Source: H2-BAC3 sp045863035 (lineage in GTDB: Bacteria; Bacteroidota; Ignavibacteria; Ignavibacteriales; Ignavibacteriaceae). From it: a stretch of DNA of 64,000 nucleotides. The translations under genes were made by a program, and so were the position numbers. Where the stretch lies: contig BTUV01000009.1 in assembly GCA_045863035.1 (NCBI GenBank), forward strand, positions 1 to 64,000, given 5' to 3'. Shown piece after piece: positions 47,923-56,439 of the stretch (within the stretch, counting starts at the first letter, position 1; each line of letters begins with the position of its first letter). A model generated the notes under the pieces. It was not told the DNA's origin, did not search any database, and worked only from the letters and a program-made list of their open reading frames with translations.

Positions 47923-48707
47923 AACTTCCGCAGTTCAAATATACCGCAGCCATACCGGCAGTGCAGATTGGTTTCTAAATCATCGTGGCTTAGCTTGTGA
48001 TCCGGAAAGTATGTATTCTCATCATCTATATAAGAGAATGAAACAATGTCATACTTTCTATCAATGAGAGAAAGAAGATAATTGATGCTGAAAACCCGAT
48101 GTGCGTCAAACTCAATCCTCTGATTGCCGATTGGCGTTGCGAAGTAAAACGTCCCCCCGGATTTGAGGAGTTTATATATATTATTGAATCCTTTAAGGTG
48201 TCCTTCTGCATCAATTGGGTCACCGTAACGACCCAGGCCGAAATGTTCAATAGCGTGAAGGCATGAAACTGAATCGCAATACTCATCAAAAGGGAAATCG
48301 GGCCGGGTGAGGTCTGCCTGAGTGAATGTTACATTTGGAATAGCAACATCAAGGGGGCGGAAATCAAAGACTTCGATGTTTCTGAAAGATGCAACATGAG
48401 CAACAAAGCCATCCAAACGCGAGCCAATGTCAACGTGGTGCGAAGGATTATTTTTGTGAATCAGTCCGGCGACATGCAAATCAAGAAAGAAGTAATGAAG
48501 CGGTGTAGAGCCGGCTGTATCAAATCTGTCTTCAAGCGCGGGGTAAAATGATTCTATCCTGAAGGGCTGCCCCGTTCTTTGCAAATCACTTTTAAGGGAG
48601 TTATAATTCCGTATATAATAAGGAACTGAGCGTAATGAATTGAGAGTCTTTCTCGGATTAAACCCAAGCTGCTGAATAAGTATCTTTATGGTACGACCCC
48701 AGCTCAT
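47919..48707 (-). CDS. DUF268 family protein (probable SAM-methyltransferase fold)
   Basis: 262 aa. DUF268 features: HHVDIGSRLDGFVAHVASF, VTFTQADLTRPDFPFDEYCDSVSCLHAIEHFGLGRYGDPID and LKSGGTFYFATPIGNQRIEFDAHRVFS. The order DIGS, E-V-F-D, A-D-L and H-x-I-E-H-F-G-L-G-R-Y-G-D matches a Rossmann methyltransferase, but activity for this family is not established to my knowledge. In a glycan operon it may methylate a sugar. Confidence 0.8.
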   Translation of the reverse strand: MSWGRTIKILIQQLGFNPRKTLNSLRSVPYYIRNYNSLKSDLQRTGQPFRIESFYPALEDRFDTAGSTPLHYFFLDLHVAGLIHKNNPSHHVDIGSRLDGFVAHVASFRNIEVFDFRPLDVAIPNVTFTQADLTRPDFPFDEYCDSVSCLHAIEHFGLGRYGDPIDAEGHLKGFNNIYKLLKSGGTFYFATPIGNQRIEFDAHRVFSINYLLSLIDRKYDIVSFSYIDDENTYFPDHKLSHDDLETNLHCRYGCGIFELRKL

Positions 48708-49723
48708 GCGTTGCCTTCCGCAATCTGTTCGAACATATTTTTAAGATACTGCTTTGCGCTGTGGTCTCTGAGCGAACGCTGATAACCAGCTTCGGCAATT
48801 TCTTTGCGGAGGGACTCGTGCCGGAGGAAAAAATTTATTTGCCCTGCAAGAAGCTGGGGGTCTTCAAACACTGCAATTTCTTTATCAATTTCATAAGCGA
48901 GATTCAGACCTGGCACAAAGTAACTAAGCTGAAACCCGCCGCAGCCGCATATTTCATAATGCCTCCCTTTAACCTGTTCCTTAATTTTTCTGTTAAGCAA
49001 CATTGTCTTTACGGCTTTGGGTGAAGTGAGCGATGAAAAGACATGAAACAGATTGTAAGAAACACCGTTACTCAGATTCAAATTAACCGCCGACTGATTA
49101 AATATATCCACCATCTGCCCGGTTGAAATCCAGCTACGGTCACTATCCCAACCCCTGCCGAAGACGTGAACATCCAGCCCGGCTTTGCGCAGCATTGAGA
49201 CAACCCATTTCCGGTAGGAACTGAATCCGCCTACAAAGGTGACTTCATATTTGAGGGGAATATTTTTCTTTGTATATATATCCTGATTATAGCCGAACGG
49301 TGAGTAAACCGCCTGTTTAAGCCCTTCTGACTTATACTGCCGGTACATATAATAGTCAGGGGTGCTGAAATAGCGGAAGTATTGTATCCAGTGGCGCGCA
49401 AATGTTTGTCGCCAGGGGTCATCAAAGAAATATACTGAAGTTTTGGTGAAGGTGTTTAATTCCGTGATGGTACTTTCCTTAATTTCCTCTTCAAATAAAC
49501 AGAAGAGCATAATATCGGGCGAAAATTGTTTTGCTTCATCAATCAGGCGGCGATTCATAGCATCTTTTCCGCTCTGTTTATACTCCGCGTAAAAATCAAA
49601 ATGAAAAACATTCTCTTCACCAAAAAGCTCAACGGCAGGGAGATGAATGTTAGTGTATTCAAACGAAGCGCCGCGGCTTTTAACTCCGTAGTCGTGTTGC
49701 ATGAGCACGGTCATAATCTTCAT
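48704..49723 (-). CDS. CgeB-like glycosyltransferase
   Basis: 339 aa. The C-terminal half resembles the spore-maturation CgeB/Glyco_trans_1_2 group: VTFVGGFSSYRKWVVSMLRKAGLDVHVFGRGWDSD and the late E-x-C-G-C-G-G-F-Q-L-S-Y-F-V-P-G-L segment followed by EDPQLLAGQINFFL. The N-terminal half includes IMLFCLFEEEIKESTITELN and FFDDPWR. The family contains glycosyltransferases that modify surface glycans. It overlaps its neighbours by 4 bp each. Confidence 0.78.
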   Translation of the reverse strand: MKIMTVLMQHDYGVKSRGASFEYTNIHLPAVELFGEENVFHFDFYAEYKQSGKDAMNRRLIDEAKQFSPDIMLFCLFEEEIKESTITELNTFTKTSVYFFDDPWRQTFARHWIQYFRYFSTPDYYMYRQYKSEGLKQAVYSPFGYNQDIYTKKNIPLKYEVTFVGGFSSYRKWVVSMLRKAGLDVHVFGRGWDSDRSWISTGQMVDIFNQSAVNLNLSNGVSYNLFHVFSSLTSPKAVKTMLLNRKIKEQVKGRHYEICGCGGFQLSYFVPGLNLAYEIDKEIAVFEDPQLLAGQINFFLRHESLRKEIAEAGYQRSLRDHSAKQYLKNMFEQIAEGNA

Positions 49724-50994
49724 GCTGTGAGCTTTCTGTTAGCGATAAGCACAAGGAAAAAATATAATAAACCGGTAATAACCGATGCAGCGATGATACC
49801 TGTCATCCCATAAATCTGAATAAAATAATAGTACAATATAACAGACACAAGGCCGGAAATAACCTTCGGAAAGAGATATAAATGAGGTCTGTTGTGTGCC
49901 AGACCTTTATTGCAGAGTGCCTGCCCCGCATAAAAGAGACCGGAACCGGCAGCCAGCCAAGGGAGCAGCGCGGAGTAACGGGTATATTCAGCCGTGCTCA
50001 GCAAAGTGATGAGAAACTCCCCGGCAAAGGTAAACAGTAAAAATGCTGCTGTGGTAAGTAACAGGACTGAGATAACACTCATGGCTATATAGAATTCACC
50101 CCGCTTACGGTCTCCGCCATCGGCAGAAAAATTCTTAAAGATAAGTGGGAGAAACAAATCATTTATGATATTAGAGGGAATCGCGATAAAGGCATTAGTG
50201 AGCGAAAACATCAGTCCGTAATATCCGACATCCTCAGCAGTGAGAAATGCGTTAATAACCCATTTTTCTCCATTGAGTTGCAGCCACATTGCCGCACCCC
50301 AGAGCGCAAAGGGCAGGGAATAAGCAAGAAGATCCTTCGTCGGTTTTTCTTTGAGCAAACTGAAATCTGCTTTGTGAGAAAAACGCCACCCGGTACGCCG
50401 CGACTTTATATATCCGGCTACAAGCAGGGGGATTGAAAGCGCTATGATGATGGTATCAGAAAACATTTCGTGATAAACAAGCAGAAGAAACACCAGAAAG
50501 ACTGAGACCAGTTTTTCGGAGGTTTGAATTATCGCGTTGAATACACGGAGGCGGGCTGCATTAAGAATACCGCTGAAGAATTCGGAAAACTTAGAACTAA
50601 TTGAAAACCAAAGCGCAAGAAGTATCATACTGCTATAAACTGCCTGACCGGAAAGAGAAACTATCTGAATAGCCGCAAATGCCAGTATCCCAAAAATTAC
50701 TGCGCCTGAATAGAGGAAAAGAGAAATCAGCCGGTTATAAACAGAGCCGGGTTCAGTCGAGTCGGTTTCAAAATAGGAACGGATAAATCCCTGTTGAAGT
50801 GGTCCGTAATATAACTGTCCGGTTAATGCCGCGAGCGTGGTGATCAGTATATACTCACCGTAAACAACCGCGCCGGCAGAGGCAATCAACTTAATCAGGA
50901 CAAAGCTGAGAATGACCCCCGCTGCCTGCCCGCCAAAAAAGAAGCTGATTTCTCTCTTGTTGGCGCTGAATTTTTCACGAAAAAGGGAAATCAT
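49720..50994 (-). CDS. Wzx-type polysaccharide flippase
   Basis: 424 aa, about 12-14 transmembrane helices, MATE/MOP superfamily. The N-terminus is typical (FSANKREISFFFGGQAAGVILSFVLIKLIASAGAVVYGEYILITTLAAL), with a central LPFALWGAAMWLQLNGEKWVINAFLTAEDVGYYGLMFSL. It should carry undecaprenyl-linked repeat units across the inner membrane. Its ATG overlaps the stop of a short upstream reading frame by 4 bp (ATGA), the same junction used throughout this operon. Confidence 0.9.
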   Translation of the reverse strand: MISLFREKFSANKREISFFFGGQAAGVILSFVLIKLIASAGAVVYGEYILITTLAALTGQLYYGPLQQGFIRSYFETDSTEPGSVYNRLISLFLYSGAVIFGILAFAAIQIVSLSGQAVYSSMILLALWFSISSKFSEFFSGILNAARLRVFNAIIQTSEKLVSVFLVFLLLVYHEMFSDTIIIALSIPLLVAGYIKSRRTGWRFSHKADFSLLKEKPTKDLLAYSLPFALWGAAMWLQLNGEKWVINAFLTAEDVGYYGLMFSLTNAFIAIPSNIINDLFLPLIFKNFSADGGDRKRGEFYIAMSVISVLLLTTAAFLLFTFAGEFLITLLSTAEYTRYSALLPWLAAGSGLFYAGQALCNKGLAHNRPHLYLFPKVISGLVSVILYYYFIQIYGMTGIIAASVITGLLYFFLVLIANRKLTA

Positions 50995-51143
50995 GCTGAA
51001 CGCCTTTTAGGGTCAATGGAGATGACCGGCTCAGTCTGGGAAAGCGAAATCCCACGAAGAAGCTGCCGGAGCTTTTCTGCGGGTTCGGGACTGATAAAAA
51101 ACCGGGGATGACCCCGGAAACAGCGAAAATAATCAGCGGTCAC
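50991..51143 (-). CDS. Short unrecognised coding segment at the head of the polysaccharide operon
   Basis: An open frame on the minus strand runs 65 codons between stops (50991-51188) and ends in an ATGA overlap with the flippase start. Its residues look like real protein, for example FRGHPRFFISPEPAEKLRQL then LSQTEPVISIDPKRRSA. The only usual start codon inside is a GTG at 51143, giving 50 aa; in-frame sequence upstream of it (ESHFTSGYYYLTVTADY) also looks protein-like but has no start. It may be a small protein or the surviving C-terminus of a larger gene whose 5' part was lost where the divergent 51239 gene now begins. Family not recognised. Confidence 0.5.
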   Translation of the reverse strand: MTADYFRCFRGHPRFFISPEPAEKLRQLLRGISLSQTEPVISIDPKRRSA

Positions 51144-51202
51144 GGTTAAATAATAATATCCTGAGGTAAAATGTGATTCCGGACTTATTCACTTATTTTT
51201 TG

Positions 51203-51210
51203 TAAATTTG
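51203..51210 (+). promoter_or_regulatory. -7 promoter box of the waaE-nadK unit
   Basis: TAAATTTG, a perfect TAnnTTTG match, 29 bp upstream of the TTG start at 51239. Confidence 0.5.
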
Positions 51211-51238
51211 AATCTGAAATTCATCACGGAACCGGTAC

Positions 51239-52021
51239 TTGGCAGATAAATTAAAAATCTCATCGCTTATTATAGCAAAGAATGAAGAAAAAAACATCGG
51301 GCGATGTATTAAAAGCCAATTATTCTGCATTGATGAAATCATTGTTCTGGTTGACGCAGCGACCACCGACCGCACCGTTGAAATTGCCTCCTCATTTGAC
51401 AAGGTTATCTGCCGATCTGTAGAGTGGAAGGGGTACGGGGTGACCAAGCAGGAGGGGCTGGCTTTGGCTTCAAATGACTGGATTTTCTGGATTGATGCGG
51501 ATGAGGAGCTGACCCCAGATCTGATTGACGAAATTAATGAGTTTAAGGAGCGGGAGCACCACTGCCCTGTTTATGAGCTCCCCCGCCGGGCGTTTTTCCT
51601 TGGTAGATGGGTCAGGCACAGCGGCTGGTACCCCGGATACGTAGAGCGGATATTTAACAAACAAAAAGTTCGGTTTAGCACAAACGGGGTGCATGAGCAT
51701 CTGGTATATGAGGGGGAGTCCGGCCGGCTTGAGTCAGACTTGAACCACTACACTGACCCCTCGATCGAACATTACTACACGAAGTTTAATGCATATACTT
51801 CACTTGCCGCCAGGGACCTGATGAAAGCAGGAAAGAAGGCAGGGATAAGTGATATAATAATCCGACCACTGTTTTTGTTTTTCAAGATGTACGTATTACG
51901 GCGGGGATTTCTTGACGGCAGGGAGGGATTTCTTCTGGCGGTGTTTTCTGCCAATTATGTTTTTACGAAATATGCCAAGCACTGGGAGCTCAGCCGCAAT
52001 AGGAAAGGAGAGGATATATGA
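51239..52021 (+). CDS. Family 2 glycosyltransferase, WaaE/KdtX-like
   Basis: 260 aa. GT-A fold of the lipopolysaccharide-core type: ISSLIIAKNEEKNIGRCI, IIVLVDAATTDRTVEIA, the Q-E-G and NDWIFWIDADEELTPDLIDEI (DxD), RRAFFLGRWVRHSGWYPG and VHEHLVYEG. Relatives (WaaE, KdtX) add glucose or heptose to the lipopolysaccharide core. The start is TTG (LADKLKIS...), with GGAA upstream; no ATG precedes the first strand. It overlaps nadK by 4 bp. Confidence 0.9.
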   Translation: MADKLKISSLIIAKNEEKNIGRCIKSQLFCIDEIIVLVDAATTDRTVEIASSFDKVICRSVEWKGYGVTKQEGLALASNDWIFWIDADEELTPDLIDEINEFKEREHHCPVYELPRRAFFLGRWVRHSGWYPGYVERIFNKQKVRFSTNGVHEHLVYEGESGRLESDLNHYTDPSIEHYYTKFNAYTSLAARDLMKAGKKAGISDIIIRPLFLFFKMYVLRRGFLDGREGFLLAVFSANYVFTKYAKHWELSRNRKGEDI

Positions 52022-52896
52022 AACTCGGAATTGTTGCTCATAGAACACGTGAGGATATCGGAGGTATTGTAACCAATATCGCAAATCTTATTTCATCATC
52101 GGGGTTTAAAGTATCAGTACACGAACAGCTCCGCAGCAAGATGGATGAAGGGGCAGCGTATATATTCTGTGATGAAAAAACATTGGGAACAACCAGTGAT
52201 CTGCTGGTCTCCATCGGCGGTGACGGAACAATGCTTTCGGCAGCAATGATTGGTCACACATACGACAAACCTCTGGTTGGTATTAATTTTGGAAAGCTCG
52301 GTTTTCTTGCTGATGTGGATGTTAATAAGCTCGCGGATTTTCTTGCGGAACTGCAGAAGGGGGAGTATAAAGTTGAAGAACGGATGGTTTTAGAATCCGA
52401 ATGCAGTCAGGCGCCGGGAGAAATTCATGTAGCGTTTAATGATTTTGTGATTGATAAGGGGTACTGGCCGAAGATGATTGATATACGGCTTGAAGTTGAT
52501 GGTGAATATGTAACAACATTTCCGGCAGACGGGGTAGTGTTTGCAACGCCGACCGGATCAACCGGATATTCGCTGTCTGTCGGGGGTCCCATTGTAACTC
52601 AGAAAGCTGAAGTGATAACCATTGCGCCAATTTCGCCGCACAGTCTCACCGCAAGACCATTAGTGCTGAGTCCGTATCAAAGAGTAAAGATCACAACGAT
52701 TTCTGAGCATAAAACTATTCAGTTCAATGCAGATGGTCAGAGGGTGGTTGATTACGCATCACCCGCGGAGATACATATTTCGCGATGCCGGAAATCGCTG
52801 AAGATACTCAGAACGCATTCTTCTTCCTATTTTCAGGTGCTGCGAAATAAACTTTTCTGGGGGCTTGATGTAAGAAACAGTCAGATTAAGATATAA
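52018..52896 (+). CDS. nadK: NAD kinase
   Basis: 292 aa, standard length. It phosphorylates NAD to NADP. The GGDGTML motif with the catalytic Asp (SIGGDGTMLSAA, ~67-78), the NE/D-type region FNDFVIDKG, and the glycine-rich FPADGVVFATPTGSTGYSLSVGGP followed by IAPISPHSLTARPLV are all present. ATGA overlap with the glycosyltransferase gene. Confidence 0.96.
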   Translation: MKLGIVAHRTREDIGGIVTNIANLISSSGFKVSVHEQLRSKMDEGAAYIFCDEKTLGTTSDLLVSIGGDGTMLSAAMIGHTYDKPLVGINFGKLGFLADVDVNKLADFLAELQKGEYKVEERMVLESECSQAPGEIHVAFNDFVIDKGYWPKMIDIRLEVDGEYVTTFPADGVVFATPTGSTGYSLSVGGPIVTQKAEVITIAPISPHSLTARPLVLSPYQRVKITTISEHKTIQFNADGQRVVDYASPAEIHISRCRKSLKILRTHSSSYFQVLRNKLFWGLDVRNSQIKI

Positions 52897-52904
52897 AAGG
52901 AAAT

Positions 52905-53420
52905 ATGAAAAATTCAGTATTTATTTTAATACTTTTTGCTTCCATTTTGATGCAAGGACAGGATATGAATAAGTTAGTGATTGATGAGCGCACAGAAAAA
53001 CCGATGCTGATAGGAGCTTGCAATTATGATGCGTTTGCGGATACCAATTTCGGATGGTGGTATCAGTCGGGATATACCGATTATGAGATTAATGAGTCAG
53101 CTATTGATGATTTAAATCCGAATCCGGAAGAGATTACCATAACCGTAGTGCTGGGTACATGGTGCAGTGACAGCAGAAGAGAATTCCCCCATTTTGCAAA
53201 GCTGATGGATTTAATTGGTTTCCCCCGCGAAAATATAAAGATTATTGCAGTGAACCGTGCTAAAGTTGCCGAGGGAGATGAGGTTGCCGGGCTGAATATA
53301 GAGTTCGTACCGACATTCATAGTATATCGCAACGGCGGGGAAATCGGACGAATAGTAGAAACACCGACTCTCTCAATTGAAGAGGATTTGGTGGGGATAT
53401 TAAAGGGAATTAAAAATTAA
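52905..53420 (+). CDS. Exported thioredoxin-fold protein with C-x-x-S site
   Basis: 171 aa, signal peptide MKNSVFILILFASILMQGQD. The thioredoxin fold is recognised by TITVVLGTWCSDSRREFPHF and the cis-proline region IEFVPTFIVYRNGGEIGRI. The usual C-x-x-C is C-S-D-S, a single-cysteine (monothiol) site, so disulfide exchange of the ordinary kind is unlikely; this resembles the thioredoxin-like group with WCsDS. Periplasmic. Starts 8 bp after nadK. Confidence 0.82.
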   Translation: MKNSVFILILFASILMQGQDMNKLVIDERTEKPMLIGACNYDAFADTNFGWWYQSGYTDYEINESAIDDLNPNPEEITITVVLGTWCSDSRREFPHFAKLMDLIGFPRENIKIIAVNRAKVAEGDEVAGLNIEFVPTFIVYRNGGEIGRIVETPTLSIEEDLVGILKGIKN

Positions 53421-53628
53421 GAATTAAAAATTACACTCAAGCACCAGGTGAATCTGATGGTTATTGAATTGATGTATATCATCACCTTTAAAATCACACG
53501 AGAGTGTAATTTTACACTATCCCCAACCCCGACAGGGGTGATATATTAATAAAAACACAAACTAAACGAAAATCAAAACACCGTCAGGGGGTCGTATGTT
53601 TCCGGTAGCGCTAACCAATTAACACGAT
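53421..53628. other. Intergenic, short palindromes
   Basis: Simple GAATTAAAAATTAA repeat just after the thioredoxin gene, then CCCCGACAGGGGTGATA near 53529-53545 and CACCGTCAGGGGG near 53580. No gene seen. Confidence 0.45.
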
Positions 53629-53690
53629 GAGACGACGCAATCGCATAACCTCTCGTATATAATAATCTGTCATGGCGATTGCATCGTCTC
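53629..53690. repeat. Complete GAGACG/CGTCTC inverted-repeat element
   Basis: 62 bp, arms GAGACGACGCAATCGC and GCGATTGCATCGTCTC as at 43124-43186; the centres share CTCGTATATAATAATCTG-type sequence with minor changes. Confidence 0.88.
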
Positions 53691-53699
53691 TACGAAAAA

Positions 53700-53893
53700 T
53701 TTTGTCACAATCCCGGAGGGATTGAAGGTTGGTAGAAATATGAATGAAACACGACACCTGTCCGACCCCGTCAGGGGTGACATGAGATGGCAGCGATGCG
53801 CGAAACATATTGCGATGAGGGATTTTTTCCCGCGGATTTACCCTGAGATATAGCCGTTCAATTGTACATCGTTCATTGTACATTGTACATTGA
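53700..53893. repeat. CCC-N3-GGG palindromes and TGTACATTG repeat
   Basis: AATCCCGGAGGGATTGAAGG with TGGTAGAAA following (53708-53740), CCCCGTCAGGGGTGACA (53765-53781), and TGTACATTG units (53862-53893) abutting the barrel gene stop. These link this gap to those at 24121-24600 and 9998-10386. Confidence 0.6.
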
Positions 53894-53894
53894 T

Positions 53895-56300
53895 TTAATA
53901 TTCCTCGTTTTCGCCATTGTTCATATCGCGGTTGTTGCGCTCTTTTTTGTCGGAACGGTTGATATTATACCGGATATTCAGCATCACCATAGGGGACTCC
54001 CTTACATTGTACTCATAACGATACACTGATGCGCTCTGGCGTGTGGTTTCACGCTTTGCGGTGCCGAATATATCACGAATCTGCAACGTAAGCGAAAGCC
54101 GTTTCTCCATCAAATCATACTTTGCGGCAAGATCAGTGCTGAAGGATCCGCTTGTGTTTCCCTGTGAACTGACCGAGGGGGCGGTATATCCGGCATTCAC
54201 CTGCATCTGGAACACAGGTGAGAATTTAACCGTATTGGCAGCGCGCAGATTCCAATTGGTCGCGGTGCGTTCAAAATTATTACCCTCTGCTATTCCCTTT
54301 ATCCGGTAATCATAAAGAGTACCCATGAGGTTGACATTCCACATAGCAACCGGATCAAAAAGTATCATTAACTCTGTTCCTGTTGCAAAGTCCTCACCAA
54401 TATTATAGGGTTTCTGCAAAGTGACGCCTGGCGAGTAAAGAGAACTCAGATTTTCAATTTTGTTCATGGTGTGGCGGTGAAAAACCTCACCTGAAATTGA
54501 TATATCACTGCTGAAGGTCTGAAATCCGGCTTCATACGAGTTTATATATTCATTCAGAAGCCCGGGATTTCCTATACGAACATTGTTAGCATCGGTAAAT
54601 GTTTCAAATGGCTCAAGCTCCCATCCGCCGGGACGCTCTACCCGCCGGGTAAATGATGCAGTTACCTGATGCCCTTCCGCAAATTTATAACTGCTGAAGA
54701 ATGTGGGAAAGATATCCCAGTCTTTAACCTCTGTTGTCAGATTTCTCAGTCGTTCATCAATATTACGGTATGTATATTCAGCTCTTACCCCTGCCTGCAG
54801 TCCGAGATTACCAATGTAATGACGTACCTGAGTATATATGCCCTGATCGGTTTCGGTAAGGACGGTAAATCTGTCAAACTGTGAAAGGTTTTGAAAAGTA
54901 TTTGACAACAGTGAATATTCAGAAAGTCCTGTTTTTTCATCCGAGACTTCATTAGAGAATTGATAACCGGCTTCAACTGCATTTTCCTGACCGTAAGGAA
55001 GAACATAGTCGGCCTTAAATTCATATTCTCCGGAAGGACCTGACTCAGTTGAGTTTCTTCCTGAAAACTGCTGCCCGTTTCTTAGCAGGTTTGAAAGAGT
55101 CGATTCTTCAGAATTATGAGTGTGATACGAAAGAGCAAGTATAAGCTCATGTCCTTCCCTTCCAAAATCTCTGGAGTAATCGAGATTAAAACGGGCAACC
55201 TCTCCGCCTCTTGATCTGAAGCCGGCCTCATTGTATATATCACTGCTGTCTGTACCGGCAGATACGAATCTTGATTTTATACTTGAGAAAGATGAGTTTT
55301 CTCCTTCACGATGACCGGAGTAGAATCCGAAAGAGAATTCATCGACCGGTGATGCTTTCCACATCAATGAACCGCGCAAACCGTAAGACGTTCTTCCCCA
55401 TTTTGAAGTGCCGTTATACAAAAATTCTGAAAATGAACCGGCTCCATAATAGCGATTGGTCTGGCGTGAGTCGCCCGGAAAAAATCTTCTGTTATAATCA
55501 ATTGAAACGGCAGCAGAAAAATTTTCCATACTGTAATCAAAAAGCATATCACCGCCGTACTTATCATTCAGTCCTGTATTTGCATTGATGAATCCGCTCA
55601 AACCAAGATTTGTTGACTCTTTTAGAATGATGTTGATAACTCCGGCAGTTCCCTGCGCTTCGAATCGTGAAGACGGATTGGTAATTACTTCAATCCGGTC
55701 AATTGAGCTTGCAGGTATTTGCTGCAATATATCCTGAGCGTCCATCGGAGAGACTTTTCCATTGATGAGAACGGTAAAAGACTGACTTCCGCGTAAGCTG
55801 ACATTCCCCTCAATATCAACGGTAACCGATGGGATACTCTCAAGCACTTCGGCCGCGGTACCGGAGGCAGAAGTTTGCATCTGCGAAACATCAATCACTT
55901 TTTTGTCAGTCATATAAGTAACCGGTGAGCGCTCCCCCTGCACCACAACATCATCGAGTTTGAGAGAAGATGGCGCCAGAAAAATATCACCGAGGTTAAC
56001 AATGATATCCGGTTGCAGAGCCGTTACTTCAAGAAAAACATCGTCATAGCCGATAAAGCGGACATCGAGCAGATATTTGCCGGGAATGACTTTCGGGAAA
56101 AGAAAAACGCCGTCAAGACCTGAGACCGTGCCTGCAATCATGCTGGAGTCGGTATGGCTTAACAGCAGGATATTTGCGTATTCAAGCGGTTTTCCGGTGG
56201 ATTTTTCAATAATCCGACCTGTGATTTTGGTGGTTGGTGCATCAGCGGCTAATAGCGTTACACCGAAAAAAATGAGAAATAGTAGAGTTTTCCTGAACAT
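53895..56300 (-). CDS. Outer-membrane beta-barrel protein with CarboxypepD_reg and plug domains
   Basis: 801 aa from the ATG at 56300 (MFRKTLLFLIFFGVTLLAAD), which yields a proper signal peptide; an in-frame ATG 13 codons earlier does not. A CarboxypepD_reg domain (~24-105; ITGRIIEKSTGKPLEYANILL), a plug (~110-225; EVLESIPSVTVDIEGNVSLRG, GVINIILKES) and an OMP_b-brl_3 barrel follow. The tail after the last barrel strand (MLNIRYNINRSDKKERNNRDMNNGENEEY) is unusually long and charged. Its -7 box is at 56348-56355. Substrate unknown; the second such protein in the window. Confidence 0.9.
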   Translation of the reverse strand: MFRKTLLFLIFFGVTLLAADAPTTKITGRIIEKSTGKPLEYANILLLSHTDSSMIAGTVSGLDGVFLFPKVIPGKYLLDVRFIGYDDVFLEVTALQPDIIVNLGDIFLAPSSLKLDDVVVQGERSPVTYMTDKKVIDVSQMQTSASGTAAEVLESIPSVTVDIEGNVSLRGSQSFTVLINGKVSPMDAQDILQQIPASSIDRIEVITNPSSRFEAQGTAGVINIILKESTNLGLSGFINANTGLNDKYGGDMLFDYSMENFSAAVSIDYNRRFFPGDSRQTNRYYGAGSFSEFLYNGTSKWGRTSYGLRGSLMWKASPVDEFSFGFYSGHREGENSSFSSIKSRFVSAGTDSSDIYNEAGFRSRGGEVARFNLDYSRDFGREGHELILALSYHTHNSEESTLSNLLRNGQQFSGRNSTESGPSGEYEFKADYVLPYGQENAVEAGYQFSNEVSDEKTGLSEYSLLSNTFQNLSQFDRFTVLTETDQGIYTQVRHYIGNLGLQAGVRAEYTYRNIDERLRNLTTEVKDWDIFPTFFSSYKFAEGHQVTASFTRRVERPGGWELEPFETFTDANNVRIGNPGLLNEYINSYEAGFQTFSSDISISGEVFHRHTMNKIENLSSLYSPGVTLQKPYNIGEDFATGTELMILFDPVAMWNVNLMGTLYDYRIKGIAEGNNFERTATNWNLRAANTVKFSPVFQMQVNAGYTAPSVSSQGNTSGSFSTDLAAKYDLMEKRLSLTLQIRDIFGTAKRETTRQSASVYRYEYNVRESPMVMLNIRYNINRSDKKERNNRDMNNGENEEY

Positions 56301-56347
56301 TGACAAATAATTTGTTACTGGGTGATATTTTATAAACAAAGGAAGTG

Positions 56348-56355
56348 CAAAAATA
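56348..56355 (-). promoter_or_regulatory. -7 promoter box of the barrel gene
   Basis: TATTTTTG on the minus strand, perfect TAnnTTTG match, 48 bp upstream of the ATG at 56300. Confidence 0.5.
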
Positions 56356-56439
56356 GTTTAATCTGGCAAGAAATTTTTCGTCAAAACCGGGCGGGGGATT
56401 TGAGCCGGAAACCAGTCGCCTGCCCGGCAGAGGAAACTC

